DNA of 64,000 nucleotides, from the NCBI GenBank assembly GCA_964035775.1, contig OZ038316.1, positions 13,552,949-13,616,948 on the forward strand. The letters run 5' to 3'. The notes beneath the pieces are model-generated. The model had not been told where the DNA came from. It saw nothing but the letters and a program-made list of their open reading frames with translations, and did not search any database. Positions 47,313-59,811 of this stretch are shown one piece after another. The stretch comes from Osedax frankpressi (lineage: Eukaryota > Annelida > Polychaeta > Sabellida > Siboglinidae). Within the stretch, counting starts at the first letter, position 1; each line of letters opens with the position of its first letter. Both the position numbers and the translations under genes were made by a program.

Positions 47313-48928
47313 TACCATATAGAGTTGATGGCTTTAATATATAATGGTTATTGCTATACAAAATCAATAAATTATAATTCATAAATAATAATAATTATTA
47401 TTCTCTATTCAGCCCAATTTAACCACATCTTTACAACCAATTAAGATTAGTCTTACTAAAGACTATAGACTTGGTTATAATCTCATTAATGGCCATATGT
47501 TCCATCTCCGTTCTCACTATTATTAGAACTATATTTTACTGTTATCGCAAGTACTCGAAATTAATCAAAACCCTATGCATTAATATTTGATAAAGTTTGA
47601 TAAAGTTCATAATTACTGCAATGAAATTACAAAAGCAAACAAAACACAAATTATCTAATTTCTCCAAAACATAAATTATCAATATAGGTTATATTCTAAC
47701 TGTACAAATATATTATTGGCATGTACATTGTACAGTAAATAATAATCATTTAAATTAGATTGAAAATAAATTTGAAATAAGAACAAGCATTTAAAACATT
47801 GTTATAAAGTCACACTAATGTTCTTCCTTTTATGTTTATACACAGAGAACATTAACAGAACCTAAGTTCGCAAATGATTTCAACTTTAAGTTTTTTATCC
47901 AATGTTTTTTATTCAAATATGTAATTAATATTCATCTGTTCGATTAATAATCTTAGTTATACTGAATATGTCAATGTAAACATTAATGCCTATAAACCCT
48001 AATTCTTACACCTATTAACCTTAATGATTTAATTAACAGAGAACCACGATATTACTAATTCTATTTGCTTACAAATTATTAAATTTATGATTACAATTAA
48101 AAATATAAACAAGAAAGTAAGCGGGATTAATACGTTTGTATTAAAGGTATAGCTAATTGCCAAATAAATACATAACAATTGAATTACATAAAATAAACTT
48201 CTAACTTAATATTCATAACATGATTCCAATTAATCAAAAAAAATGTAAATAAAATTGTGTCTAGAATCTGAAGTTTGTATAAACTACAAATTATCTTAAA
48301 GTCAAAATGGCGATCCTATGCAAATCCCGAACCCTTGACTAATTCTAATAATTAAACTAAACAAATACTTCAGTGCATATTTCAAATAAAAGTATTGAAT
48401 CCATACAAATATAGATTAATCCATATTTGTCTGAAATGAATTCAGCCAATTTAATATCAAAATACTTTTTCCGTATAGATATGTTTCCTCTATTTATTAT
48501 CCTCCAAGTTATTATGCTCAGTATTAATTTCGATACAAATTAAATCAATGCGCAATTCGTATTAACTTAAATATCACTAATAATATGGCAATAATCTAAA
48601 AATAGTATTAATATAGCAACTATAAACATAGCATTGATTAACAATGCTTACTAATAAAACAGCTCTTGACATGTTAACAAATTGCTTGATTAGCAATTTT
48701 CCATTAAAATTGTCGAGTGAATCAATAAAGATCTATTGACTTTTGGACTGATAATTGAGGAGTAAGATTAGATTTAGATTTTAATCAATAATACCTCTAT
48801 CAAGTTAATAAGTATGTATATATTAACTATATGAAATTTTCTAGATGAAAATATTAGTTTATATAGATAATATTATAAGGATTCAACACTTGATATATCA
48901 TAATAGCTATAAGATGGATTATTTTCTA

Positions 48929-49011
<83 letters not shown>

Positions 49012-49757
49012 GTTTAACTTTACTCTCGTCGAGAGTGTACACTCGTAATCCCATTCCCTGGTGAAGTCTATAGGATATATATAGATCTTGCAAATATAAA
49101 CTTAGGTTAATATATACGTATATTATATAAGTGGTGATTATATTTAAGTATTACAATTATTATATTTTGTTATATATATAACATATAATATATATATATA
49201 TAACCAAGATTACCTTGTTATATTAAAGGTAATTCTGGTTATTAACTTAGATACTATTGCAGTATGTGATATCCTAAAACCATAAATAATCGATAAATTT
49301 AATATATATATATATATGTCTATAATAAATTCCAATCAAAAATTACAACATAGACTAAAAATAAATATTAATTTGTATCAATGAAAATAGTATGTAAAAT
49401 AATTATATTATAAAAATACCAATATCTTCTAAATATTTAACCACGTGATTAAAATGATTGCAATAAATAAACCCTAGAAAAGAAATAAACATTAATTTAA
49501 TATTTTAAAAAACCTAAATAATTATTTTTTAATTGATGATATTTACATATGTATTATATTGTCATGGTATTCATAATATAAAAATATAATAATTTCATTT
49601 GATATAAAATTAATATACTAGGTTTTGTCTTTTTACTATAAATTCTTCGAGTAAATGGTCTCGCATGACTGATTTTCTTGAAAATACAAAATAAATAATT
49701 CAGATGTGATTATGATGTTATAAACATCTATATTATATTCATTATTTTCGATACAAA
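47313..49757. other. AT-rich intergenic region before the NEK gene
   Basis: No coding or RNA gene recognised. A TA run lies at about 48936-49008. The NEK promoter is presumably near the right end, but no motif is convincing. Confidence 0.6.
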
Positions 49758-49840
49758 ATGGATAAATATAAAATAATTACTAATATTGGTCATGGAGCTT
49801 GTGGTGATGTATACCTTGTTAGGGATCACATTTCGAAACA
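49758..49840 (+). CDS. NEK exon 1 (start, glycine loop)
   Basis: ATG chosen because [20 protein letters not shown] starts at the usual NEK distance before the glycine loop. Ends with CA; donor GTTAGT. Confidence 0.93.
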
Positions 49841-50215
49841 GTTAGTCATTGAATTAATACATTAAATATAGAATGTTTAAATATATAATTGCGTGATCTA
49901 CTTGTTCATAAAGTTATTTATAAACTATTTTTTTATAATTATTATTATAATTATTATCGATAGATTCCCATAGCTTTATATCAAGTATCATCAAAATCAA
50001 GCACGTAATACACTATTAAACAATATCACTACATTTTGTGTTTATATTTAAAATACTATTTCATCGGTATTTAATTATTGAAACTACTAAGTCGCGTGAT
50101 GAAAATTACATATATATAGAGTTTGGATTATTTGTCAATTTCAAAATATGATATACATTATATGCGTTATATATATGTGTAATACATATATCTATATATA
50201 CACACAAACTCACGA

Positions 50216-50250
<35 letters not shown>

Positions 50251-53200
50251 GTATGGGTTTAATTATATTTAGTGAATATTCTAACTATTATTCAATTATA
50301 CAATGTTGACTTTTTCAACACTTGATTAGTTTCATAATTTCCTATAGTTTTATATTTAAAATTTTAAATTCATTTTTACAAATAATAAAATCAAATTCTA
50401 ACTATATAACATATTATAATTGAATACGAATTTATAAAATTGTATTATATAATATATTTCCGAAATAATTTAAATGCTCTATAATATAGAATGAGATTTA
50501 TTATTAATCAGACTATTTAAGTAATGATGTTATATATCTCCTTCGGATAGTCCCTAATTTAATTAACGCAATAATATTACATGTATACTATTATATTATT
50601 ATCCTATTAAATTTAATTCAATTTAGTAATCTGTTTAGGCATATTTACCCATGTCCAACTTCACAACCTTATAATAACTAATTACTAATATATAGAAGAA
50701 TATATAATAATGATATAATAGTGCGTTAGGTTGGGTGTGAAAATATTAAGAATTTCATATACTAAAAATCACTGTTTCAATAATTTTGAATACATTGAAA
50801 TAAAAATATTCAAAATTGAGAATATTAAAATATTTAAGATATGAGATTGTAAAAAATTCTTATATAAATAAAAATAATAAATTACTCAGATAATGTAGAA
50901 ATGTAGTTACAGCAAATCTATTTCAATATTTAGAGGACATTAAAATTATTTTAATTATGATTTTTTATTAAATTGAAAATAATTCCAAATTTATAATCAA
51001 TAAATATATGTTATATGATATTCAAAACTTTGAAATATTCTTTTTTAGTACTCATGATTACTAATATTTTTAATTCTATTTTTCCTTATACAATTGTAGC
51101 CTAATTAAGGTGTTAGTGTGTAGAAATACACAATACATTTCCGAATACACTTATTGAATAATATTGTAAACACCTAGTGATTTAGTGTAAAAGTGTACTC
51201 TACTAGTTCATTTAAATTCTAGTTTACTGTTACAAGATAATATCTATTAATCTTATATTTTGCCAACCGTATATAAACCTCTACCTATTCCAAAGTCTTT
51301 TCGCCATGAAAAGAATTGCTCTCGATGAAACAAAGAAGTCTCGGACTCGTGTCGCGGTGATGAGAGAAGCCCGGTTACTATGTGCCCATTATAGTCTCAC
51401 CTCAGTTGCAATATGAATTTAGCCGTTTAAGCAATTAATAACTACCTTGTTAACTATATCTATATTTATATACAATTCTTGTTTCAACAAATTGTCTAAT
51501 CAGCACAAATACAACTTTATCTATTTTGGGATAAAAGTTGAGTTCAAAGTTGCCGTAATATCACCAAATTTTTGGGAGATTTTAATCTGTTGTCAACGTC
51601 AAATTAAATATATCATTCTCTTCGGATATAATAGTTGTCAAGTCTATTCGACCTTTTACTTACCCCTCTACATTATTGCCCCAACTAACCCTTATTACCA
51701 ACATTGTATCCTGCCTTTGCTCCAAAAGCATTCTGTCAAGTCTAAAGCATCCCTACATTGTGACATATCGTGATTGCTTTTACGTAGAAGACAATCATAG
51801 TATCTGCATTCTTCAGGTTTTCTAACTATTTTGCATTTCACAAGGCCCCTATATAAACTCATTATTTGTCTGTTTGCAGGATTATTGTGATGGCGGTACT
51901 TTGGATGAACGAATATCAAAAGCTCATTCTGTATGTATTCTTCTTATCTCCTAGTGACTGTGTTCCTCTTATCTCCTAGTGATTATGTGTTCCTCTTATC
52001 TCCTAGTGACTGTGTTCTGCATGTAAAACATATTAATTATTTACTACCTCAATATCAATTGCGAGTATTAGGTCTCTGTAAACTTGATTCCTAAATTCCT
52101 TCATAAATAAAAATACAGGATACTCTAACAATACATGATTGCATTTTATCAATAAGTGCATTGTATTGCCGATATCACTATGACATTTCACTATTTTCAA
52201 TTAACTTTTTCATCTAATATAATTTACTAATAATTTTTTCAAAATAATTATTTACTTTTATAAATCTTGTTTTAATAATATAAATTATAAAAAAAATTAT
52301 ATAAATATTAATTTTATATTACAATAAATATTTCCATTCTTTATTTCAACCTCTTCTTACTTTAGATAATGACCCCTTTGTAATTTCCTCCTCATCTCAA
52401 TACTCCTCACAATAATGATCATCTCAATATATTCTCAATTCTTCTTAAAATAACTCACTTCCCACCTCTTCATCACTTCATTATCTCCTCACCTGCCATC
52501 TCACTTACTTCCTCATCATCTCACTTCTTACTTACTCATCATTTTACTCTTTACTTAATTTGTATCTCACTGACTTCTCATTTCTTCATCATCACCAATT
52601 TCTTATTTCCTCATCCCACTCACTACCCATTATCTAACCACATCTACCCACTATCTCAATCACTTCTTAATTCCTCAAGAAATCCCAAATTGAACATATA
52701 ATATTTATTGTAGGAAAGTTCCTATTTCCCAGAATCTCAAATTATTAATGTTAGTACATTAATAGAGTTTGCATATTCCCTTAAAATAAACTGGAAACAT
52801 TTCTACCTTCTTTGACAATTATAAATAGTTACATTTTTTGTTGTCATAAATATTAACTATCTACAATATAATGCATTTCTATATATAATATATATGTAGT
52901 TAATAATTACACATATGTTAATGTAACTAATGATAATTATAAGTATACACTGTACATTATGTACAGTGTACACTGTACATGCCCATGAGATAATTATACC
53001 CATGAGATAATTATACAAATGTATTTCTATGTCCAGTGGTTCCTGCAGATAACAATGGCAATTGACTACATCCACTCCAAACACATTCTACACAGGTGAG
53101 TTCAGACCTGTTTTGATCTCTCGAAGATAATGAGATCTATTAATAGATCGCAGTTTTAATTTCCCGCATATTTATATTTACATACCAAACGTATTTTTTA

Positions 53201-56200
53201 CATATTCCTATTTATAGAATTCAATCTATTTGGTTTTTAATATAAATATATTTGTAACCATAAAATGTGTGAATCTACCATTATTACCGTATGGGTAATT
53301 TATATTGATCTATTGTTGTATTGTAATTTGGCAAACTTACCATTATCCAGGGACATAAAATCTCAGAATGTCTTAATGGATAAAAATCAGCAAACCTGTC
53401 AAATAGGTTACAGCATTTCCAATTTTATTAATTTATTTCAATTGCATTCATTTATCATTCATTTAATAATTTAGATATAGAATATCCTAAACACTGTTTA
53501 GTAAATAGTGATTTGGTATTACATTCATTTAAATGTAGAGAGATTATTGCAAAAAATTCATTATAATAAAATGTATATACAGAATAGTATTTATTTAGAT
53601 TATTTTGTATGAAATTAATATATAATTGCTATATGTTGATTATTTGTTCAGTACCTTCATTACGTAACATGCCGAAATCCATATAAAGGTGTCAAATATC
53701 AATTATAAATTTCACATTTAAATATCTTACATTCGGACAGGTGATTTCGGAATATCGAAAAACTTAGAAACTACTTTTGATTTGACGAGTACTTGTGTTG
53801 GTACTCCGGTCTACTTATCACCAGAATTGTGCCAAGATACTCCATATAACTGTAAAGCCGACATATGGGTTAGTAGTGACTGACTACTTATACTACACCT
53901 TTATCTAAATCACTTTATTTGTATGTATCTTTACTTATTCCATTTACCTTGATTTCCTCCTTATCCGCTGATTTCCCCTTTCGTTTTACAACTAGATTAA
54001 CATCACCTAATTTCTACTATCTTACGTATTACCATAATTCATCTTCCATTTACCACTAAGCACATTTCCCCCTATCCCCACTTCCATCTCACCCAATCTT
54101 CCTCTTCCTCTCACATTCTTTTATCCTTTGCCTTTCGTCTAGGCTCTGGGTTGCCTTCTACATGAGATGTGCAGTCTGAAGCCTGCTTTTGATGCCGCTA
54201 ATCTCATTAACCTCTTCTATAAAATCATCCGAGTTGATTATATGGTTATTATTCTCCTTCCCTCCCTACCTACCTCCCTACCTACCTACCTACCTACCTC
54301 CATTCCTACCTACCTACCTACCTACCTACCTACCTACCTACCTACCTACCTACCTACCTACCTACCTACCTACCTACCTCCCTACCTACCTCCCTACCTT
54401 CCTACCTACCTACCTCCCACCTACCTCCATACCTCCCTACCTACTTACCTTCCTACCTTCCTCCCTTCCTACCTCCCTACCTACCTACCTACCTACCTCC
54501 CTTCCTACCTCCCTCCCTACCTCCCTACATACCTCCCTCCCTACCTACCTCCCTTCCTACCTACCTCCCTTCCTACCTCCCTACCTACCTCCCTACCTAC
54601 CTCTCTTCATACCTCCATACCTCCCTACCTCCCTACCTACCTCCCTTCCTACCTCCCTACCTACCTCCCTACCTACCTACCTCCCTACCTACCTCCCTAC
54701 CTACCTACCTCCCTACCTTCCTACCTACCTACCTCCCACCTACCTCCATACCTCCCTACCTACTTACCTTCCTACCTTCCTCCCTTCCTACCTCCCTACC
54801 TACCTACCTACCTACCTCCCTTCCTACCTCCCTCCCTACCTCCCTACCTACCTCCCTCCCTACCTACCTCCATTCCTACCTACCTACCTACCTCCCTACC
54901 TACCTCCCTACCTCCCTACCTACCTCCCTACCTACCTACCTCCCTACCTACCTCCCTACCTACCTACCTCCCTACCTACCTCCATACCTCCCTACCTCCC
55001 TACCTACCTCCCTTCCTACCTCCCTACCTACCTCCCTACCTACCTACCTCCCTACCTACCTCCCTACCTACCTCCCTACCTACCTCCCTACCTACCTTCC
55101 TACCTACCTACCTCCCACCTACCTCCATACCTCCCTACCTACTTACCTTCCTACCTTCCTCCCTTCCTACCTCCCTACCTACCTACCTACCTACCTCCCT
55201 TCCTACCTCCCTCCCTACCTCCCTACCTACCTCCCTCCCTACCTACCTCCATTCCTACCTACCTACCTACCTTCCCTCCCTACCTACCTCCCTACCTACC
55301 TACCTACCTCCCTCCATACCTCCCTACCTCCCTACCTACCTCTCTTCCTACCTACCTACCTACCTACCTCCCTTCCTACCTCCCTACCTACCTACCTTCC
55401 TACCTCCCTACCTACCTCCCTTCCTACCTCCCTACCTACCTCCCTCCCTACCTACCTCCCTACCTACCTACCTCCCTTCCTACCTCCCTACCTACCTCCC
55501 TACCTACCTCCCTCCCTACCTACCTACCTACCTACCTTCCTACCTCCCTACCTACCTCCCTTCCTACCTCCCTACCTACCTCTCTCCCTACCTACCTCCC
55601 TCCCTACCTACCTACCTCCCTTCCTACCTCCCTACCTACCTACCTACCTACCTACCTCCCTTCCTACCTCCCTACCTACCTCCCTACCTACCTCCCTTCC
55701 TACCTCCCTACCTACCTCCCTCCCTACCTACCTACCTCCCTACCTACCTCCCTCCCTACCTCCCTACCTACCTACCTACCTACCTACCTACCTACCTCCC
55801 TCCCTACCTACCTACCTCCCTTCCTACCTCCCTCCCTACCTACCTACCTACCTACCTACCTCCCTTCCTACCTCCCTACCTACCTCCCTCCCTACCTCCC
55901 TCCCTACCTCCCTACCTACCTACCTACCTTCCTACCTCCCTACCTACCTCCCTTCCTACCTCCCTACCTACCTCCCTCCCTACCTCCCTCCCTACCTCCC
56001 TACCTACCTACCTACCTACCTTCCTACCTCCCTACCTACCTCCCTTCCTACCTCCCTCCCTACCTCCCTCCCTACCTCCCTCCCTACCTCCCTCCCTACC
56101 TCCCTCCCTACCTCCCTACCTACCTCCCTTCCTACCTCCCTACCTACCTCCCTACCTACCTACCTACCTACCTTCCTACCTCCCTACCTACCTCCCTCCC

Positions 56201-59200
56201 TACCTCCCTACATACCTCCCTTCCTACCTACCTTCCTACCTCCCTTCCTACCTTCCTACCTCCCTACCTACCTCCCTTCCTACCTCCCTACCTACCTCCC
56301 TCCCTACCTCCCTCCCTACCTCCCTACCTACCTACCTACCTACCTTCCTACCTCCCTACCTACCTCCCTTCCTACCTCCCTACCTACCTCCTTCCCTACC
56401 TCCCTCCCTACCTCCCTCCCTACCTCCCTCCCTACCTCCCTCCCTACCTCCCTACCTACCTCCCTTCCTACCTCCCTACCTACCTCCCTACCTACCTACC
56501 TACCTACCTTCCTACCTCCCTACCTACCTCCCTCCCTACCTCCCTACATACCTCCCTTCCTACCTACCTCCCTCCCTACCTCCCTCCCTACCTACCTCCT
56601 TCCCTACCTCCCTCCCTACCTCCCTCCCTACCTCCCTCCCTACCTCCCTCCCTACCTCCCTACCTACCTCCCTTCCTACCTCCCTACCTACCTCCCTACC
56701 TACCTACCTACCTACCTACCTCCCTCCCTACCTCCCTACATACCTCCCTTCCTACCTACCTCCCTCCCTACCTCCCTCCCTACCTACCTTCCTACCTACC
56801 TCCCTTCCTACTTCCCTCCCTACCTCCCTCTCTAACTACCTCCTTCCTTCCCCTTCACCTATATTATATTATGATACACAGCCTTTGCCTTCCATGTACA
56901 CTAAAGAACTAGTTGCAATTATAAAGTTGATTTTAGTGAAAATACCTGAAGATCGGCCTAGGTTTGAATTGCAGTTGATCAGAATCAACAATAACTGTTC
57001 AGTTCTATCTATTTAGTATGAGAAATGTTTATAATGTACTACTAGTGCTATATATCCTTACCATTATTAAACATATTAGCTTTTAAAATAAACCATTATT
57101 AAACATATTAACTTTTAAAATAAACCATTACTAAACATATTACCTTTTATAATAAACCCAGAGGTTATAAACATATTTTATAAATAACAAAAAATCAAAT
57201 AAAAATAGATTTTACTAGATTTTTATATTTTCGTTATTTATTGATATCTCTAGTAACCTTTTTCTTTAACTTGCAGTGCTGGAGAAATTCTAAAATTAGC
57301 CCTAATACGAGATTACCTACACATTCATTACAAAGGTTTATTCATACCCTATATTGGTGCATATTATTTTATTATTAGTAAATGATTAATTTGAATTTCA
57401 AGAACAAATAAATTAAAATTATAAATAAATAAATTGAAAGATTGCTAAAGAAAATTATGTAAATTTAATATTAATTATATCTCCTTTATGCGGGACACAA
57501 ATAAATATGTTTTGTAATTTCATTTTGTGGTGACCTTACAAATATGTTATACATATTGTTTTCTCTCACCAAAAATATCTTTAGTATATAAAACAATTTT
57601 CTTTTGCGAAATATTAAAATAATTTAATGCAATATATAAAACTTACTCAATTTAGTGAAGGTCACAAAACAATCCGATAAAAGTATTAATCGTCGTCAAG
57701 AACAATGTGAAGATCATCATGATATTAACAATCAACTTCATGAAAGACAAAGTCGCAAAATGAATTTACTGCTCACTAAACACACTCGTGCTAACTCTGA
57801 TGTAGAAACAAACACCGATCATCATGAAAATGCAAATTCCAATTCAAATAATACTTTTGATCATTCCCATATATATCGAAGTCGTACTGAACGTTATTCA
57901 GAAGGTCATTCAGAAGGTCATTCAGAAGGTCATTCAGAAGGTCATTCGGATCGTCATTCGGAACGTCATTCAGAACGTCATTCAGAACGTCATTCAGAAC
58001 GTCATTCGGAAGGTCATTCGGAAGGTCATTCGGAAGGTCATTCGGAAAGTCATTCAGATGACCATTCTGTGAGTCATTCAGAAGGTCATTCAGAAGGTCA
58101 TTTAGATGGCCATTCTGTGAGTCATTCAGAAAATCATTCAAAACGTCATTCAGAAGGTCATTCAGAACGTCATTCAGAACGTCATTCAGAACGTCATTCA
58201 GAACGTCATTCAGAACGGCATTCAGAACGTCATTCAGAAGGTCATTCAGAACATCATTCAGAACGTCATTCAGAAGGTCAATCAGAACGTCATTCTGTGA
58301 GTCATTCAGAAGATCATTCTGGAACTAATTTTGAAAATCATAGATTTCTCACCGATTCCGAAAGCAATCATGATTATTCAGATTCGGAATACATTCATGG
58401 TCATTCAGATTCTGAAGGTCATTTAGATCCCGGAATTACTCGAGGTGATTCTGATTCAAAGGTCTCTCAAGGTCATTACGATTCGGATGAACACGATGAC
58501 TATGAAGATGAAGAATTTGATTCCTCAAGTTCCGAACAAAATTCATTAGGTTTCGCTGATCACAATAAATCTTTCTTCCTTTTTAAAACAGCTTACATAA
58601 TTTATATTACTCTAATTTATAGTAATAATAATTTCATCAATGTTAAGGTTCTGTACATAGATGCAAAAAATGTAATACAAAATATGATAATTTTTTTAAT
58701 TTAATATTTATTGCATTTGTGCTTAAATTTTCATTTTGAGACTGTGAATGTCAATAATATATATAAATATAATGTGTACGTGGTTTGTATTTAATTTACT
58801 AATATCTGTTTGTTGCTGTCGCAGGACTATCTTCTAGTGATGATGAACCTAGTTGCAGTTCGAATACTCAAGTTAATGACGAATACTCAGATGACTTTGA
58901 ATCAGATACAGAGGTTTAAATATTGCAAATACAATTCTAATTACAAAATAAAGTAAATAGGAATATAATATCCGTTTTCGTTATTTTAGAGTTTTAATCT
59001 AGAGCCAATAAGAAATATTTGTAGGTTCTTTTTACGTAAATGGTTTTACATAATTGTGCATAATATTATTTTTAATTAATTCTATTTATTTTAATTCAAA
59101 TGATATATATTTCTACTTTTATTTGATAATTTATAAATATTCTATAGAAGGAAACTGATATATTCTATTTTATTTACAATTGTCTATCAAACTTTTTCTA

Positions 59201-59761
59201 TTATTTTGTATTCAACTTATTTTAATAATTTTGTTTTAAATTAAATTTAATAATAATTTATAGTTTATTTATTAAAGATCAAATTCTTATTGTTAATTAT
59301 GTTAATTTCATTTTGAAATGCACACAAACAAATAAAATCACTAAACCATTTCTAATAATATTTTATGTCATTTATATATTTATATATTTATATATTAATT
59401 TATTAGTTAAAACCTATTTAATCAGTTGGAATTGACTTCGAAGAATGAAAAACTATATCAGAAATCAATGGTTTCTCCGGAATTCCTCTCGCGGTAAGTA
59501 TCTCATCCTTTCTCCTCTAAATATGTGAGATTACTCAGGATACCAAGTGATCGACTGGTTATCTAAAACCAGGCACTTGGAAATTCCCAACTTATTATTC
59601 TATGAATCTGCCCGACTCAGCAATAGAGTTGATCTTGCATTTGTAACTCATCGCAACTTCAGCTTTACATATTCTCCGATGATTTGATTGATCTGATTTA
59701 CAGAGCCAATGACCTGAAACCTCACCAACACAGCCTGCACAGCTTACACAGTTATCTGTGA
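49758..59761 (+). CDS. NIMA-related protein kinase (NEK1/3/5-like) with His-rich repeat tail
   Basis: A Ser/Thr kinase of the NEK family, which acts in mitosis and cilia. Fifteen exons sum to 1929 bases, about 642 residues, and every junction keeps phase. Kinase domain, about residues 4-265: glycine loop [11 protein letters not shown], catalytic Lys in LFAMKRIAL, helix [20 protein letters not shown], hinge DYCDGGTL, catalytic loop HRDIKSQN, DFG in GDFGISKN, activation segment [15 protein letters not shown] and [18 protein letters not shown]. Subfamily features (LSPEL, NKADIW-like, CSLKPAF) point to NEK1/3/5 rather than NEK2 or NEK6/7. The tail has about 35 SEGH/SERH tetrapeptides, an acidic [11 protein letters not shown] and a short His-rich end. 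All catalytic residues are present. One 2637-bp intron is an in-frame repeat array. Confidence 0.92.
49841..51295. other. NEK intron 1, AT-rich
   Basis: No exon seen; TA run near 50218-50250. Confidence 0.7.
51296..51373 (+). CDS. NEK exon 2 (catalytic Lys, helix C)
   Basis: [20 protein letters not shown], then AVMREA. Contains the ATP-binding Lys (AMKR) and helix C Glu. The donor GTTACT at 51374 was chosen because it joins exon 3 in phase (CG plus C) to give the conserved [12 protein letters not shown]. Confidence 0.88.
51729..51816 (+). CDS. NEK exon 3 ([12 protein letters not shown])
   Basis: [20 protein letters not shown], then DNHSICILQ. Acceptor aaaag; it runs up to the hinge exon. 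Donor GTTTTC. Confidence 0.9.
51880..51930 (+). CDS. NEK exon 4 (hinge DYCDGGTL)
   Basis: 17 codons: [17 protein letters not shown]. Acceptor tgcag, donor GTATGT. Confidence 0.93.
51931..52713. other. NEK intron 4
   Basis: AT-rich, with a pyrimidine-rich CTCATC/CTCACTTCC part (52360-52680) and a doubled cttatctcctagtga near 51950. No exon seen. Confidence 0.6.
52714..52749 (+). CDS. NEK exon 5 (12-codon micro-exon)
   Basis: [12 protein letters not shown], leading to [14 protein letters not shown] in the next exon; matches the F.E..I..WF..I of NEK helices D-E. Acceptor tgtag, donor GTTAGT. Confidence 0.85.
53037..53095 (+). CDS. NEK exon 6 ([19 protein letters not shown])
   Basis: 19 codons plus AG; the split Arg of HRD is completed by the next exon. 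Donor GTGAGT. Confidence 0.93.
53351..53406 (+). CDS. NEK exon 7 (catalytic loop DIKSQN)
   Basis: (R)[18 protein letters not shown] plus G. Acceptor atccag, donor GTTACA. Confidence 0.93.
53741..53868 (+). CDS. NEK exon 8 (DFG and activation segment)
   Basis: (G)[18 protein letters not shown], then [20 protein letters not shown] and ADIW. Donor GTTAGT. Confidence 0.95.
54143..54244 (+). CDS. NEK exon 9 ([16 protein letters not shown])
   Basis: 34 codons: [20 protein letters not shown], then [14 protein letters not shown]. Ends in phase 0 at GTTATT, where the repeat-filled intron begins. Confidence 0.93.
54250..56850. repeat. CTAC/CTCC tetranucleotide array filling NEK intron 9
   Basis: About 2.6 kb of ctac and ctcc words (reading [11 protein letters not shown]). 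Stop-free in all plus frames. Longer blocks of several hundred bases repeat within it, for example around 56050 and 56390. Confidence 0.97.
56882..56961 (+). CDS. NEK exon 10 ([14 protein letters not shown])
   Basis: [20 protein letters not shown], then IPEDRP plus AG. The GTTTGA donor gives DRPSAGEIL with the next exon, the expected NEK sequence. Reading on to the stop at 57014 would lose this. Confidence 0.9.
57277..57335 (+). CDS. NEK exon 11 (end of kinase domain)
   Basis: [19 protein letters not shown] plus one base. Acceptor tgcag, donor GTTTAT. Confidence 0.88.
57656..58549 (+). CDS. NEK exon 12 (His-rich SEGH/SERH repeat tail)
   Basis: 297 codons. A basic linker ([15 protein letters not shown]), then about 35 tetrapeptides of type S-E-G/R-H from about 57898 to 58320, then acidic and Ser-rich sequence ([20 protein letters not shown]). 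The DNA repeat unit is 12 bases, so length changes keep frame. Phase agrees with exons 11 and 13, which argues that it is a real exon. Confidence 0.85.
57898..58320 (+). repeat. 12-bp coding minisatellite in NEK exon 12
   Basis: About 35 units of tcagaaggtcat / tcagaacgtcat with synonymous and Gly/Arg changes. Coding on the plus strand. Confidence 0.92.
58825..58913 (+). CDS. NEK exon 13 (acidic [11 protein letters not shown])
   Basis: [20 protein letters not shown], then SDDFESDTE. If the GTTTAA donor is not used, translation stops at the overlapping TAA (58917-58919), giving a shorter isoform. Confidence 0.82.
59426..59493 (+). CDS. NEK exon 14
   Basis: [20 protein letters not shown], then LS plus CG. 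Acceptor atcag and a perfect GTAAGT donor support a real exon. Confidence 0.75.
59704..59761 (+). CDS. NEK terminal exon 15
   Basis: (R)[18 protein letters not shown] and TGA. Phase matches exon 14. An alternative acceptor near 59661 would give a different short end. Confidence 0.6.
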
Positions 59762-59805
59762 ACAATAGCCCACGTAAAGTCATTCCTACAATTGTCATGA
59801 CAATC

Positions 59806-59811
59806 AATAAA
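59806..59811 (+). terminator. Polyadenylation signal AATAAA for NEK gene
   Basis: AATAAA 45 bases after the predicted stop, consistent with the gene ending here. Confidence 0.7.

Noticed and set aside
45582-47382. Long YICMYSRLLIYV-type open frames on the minus strand
   Set aside because: Translation of the 26-bp array with no supporting context.
51447-51773. NEK exon reading [14 protein letters not shown]
   Set aside because: It resembles a kinase strand at first sight, but the overlapping exon 51729-51816 gives [12 protein letters not shown] in the right phase and makes it unnecessary.
54167-57016. A single 949-residue Leu/Pro/Thr/Tyr-rich protein
   Set aside because: The frame is kinase exon 9, a tetranucleotide intron and kinase exon 10. 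GT and AG borders restore exact NEK spacing, and the last 18 codons read past a donor that gives the expected DRPSAGEIL.
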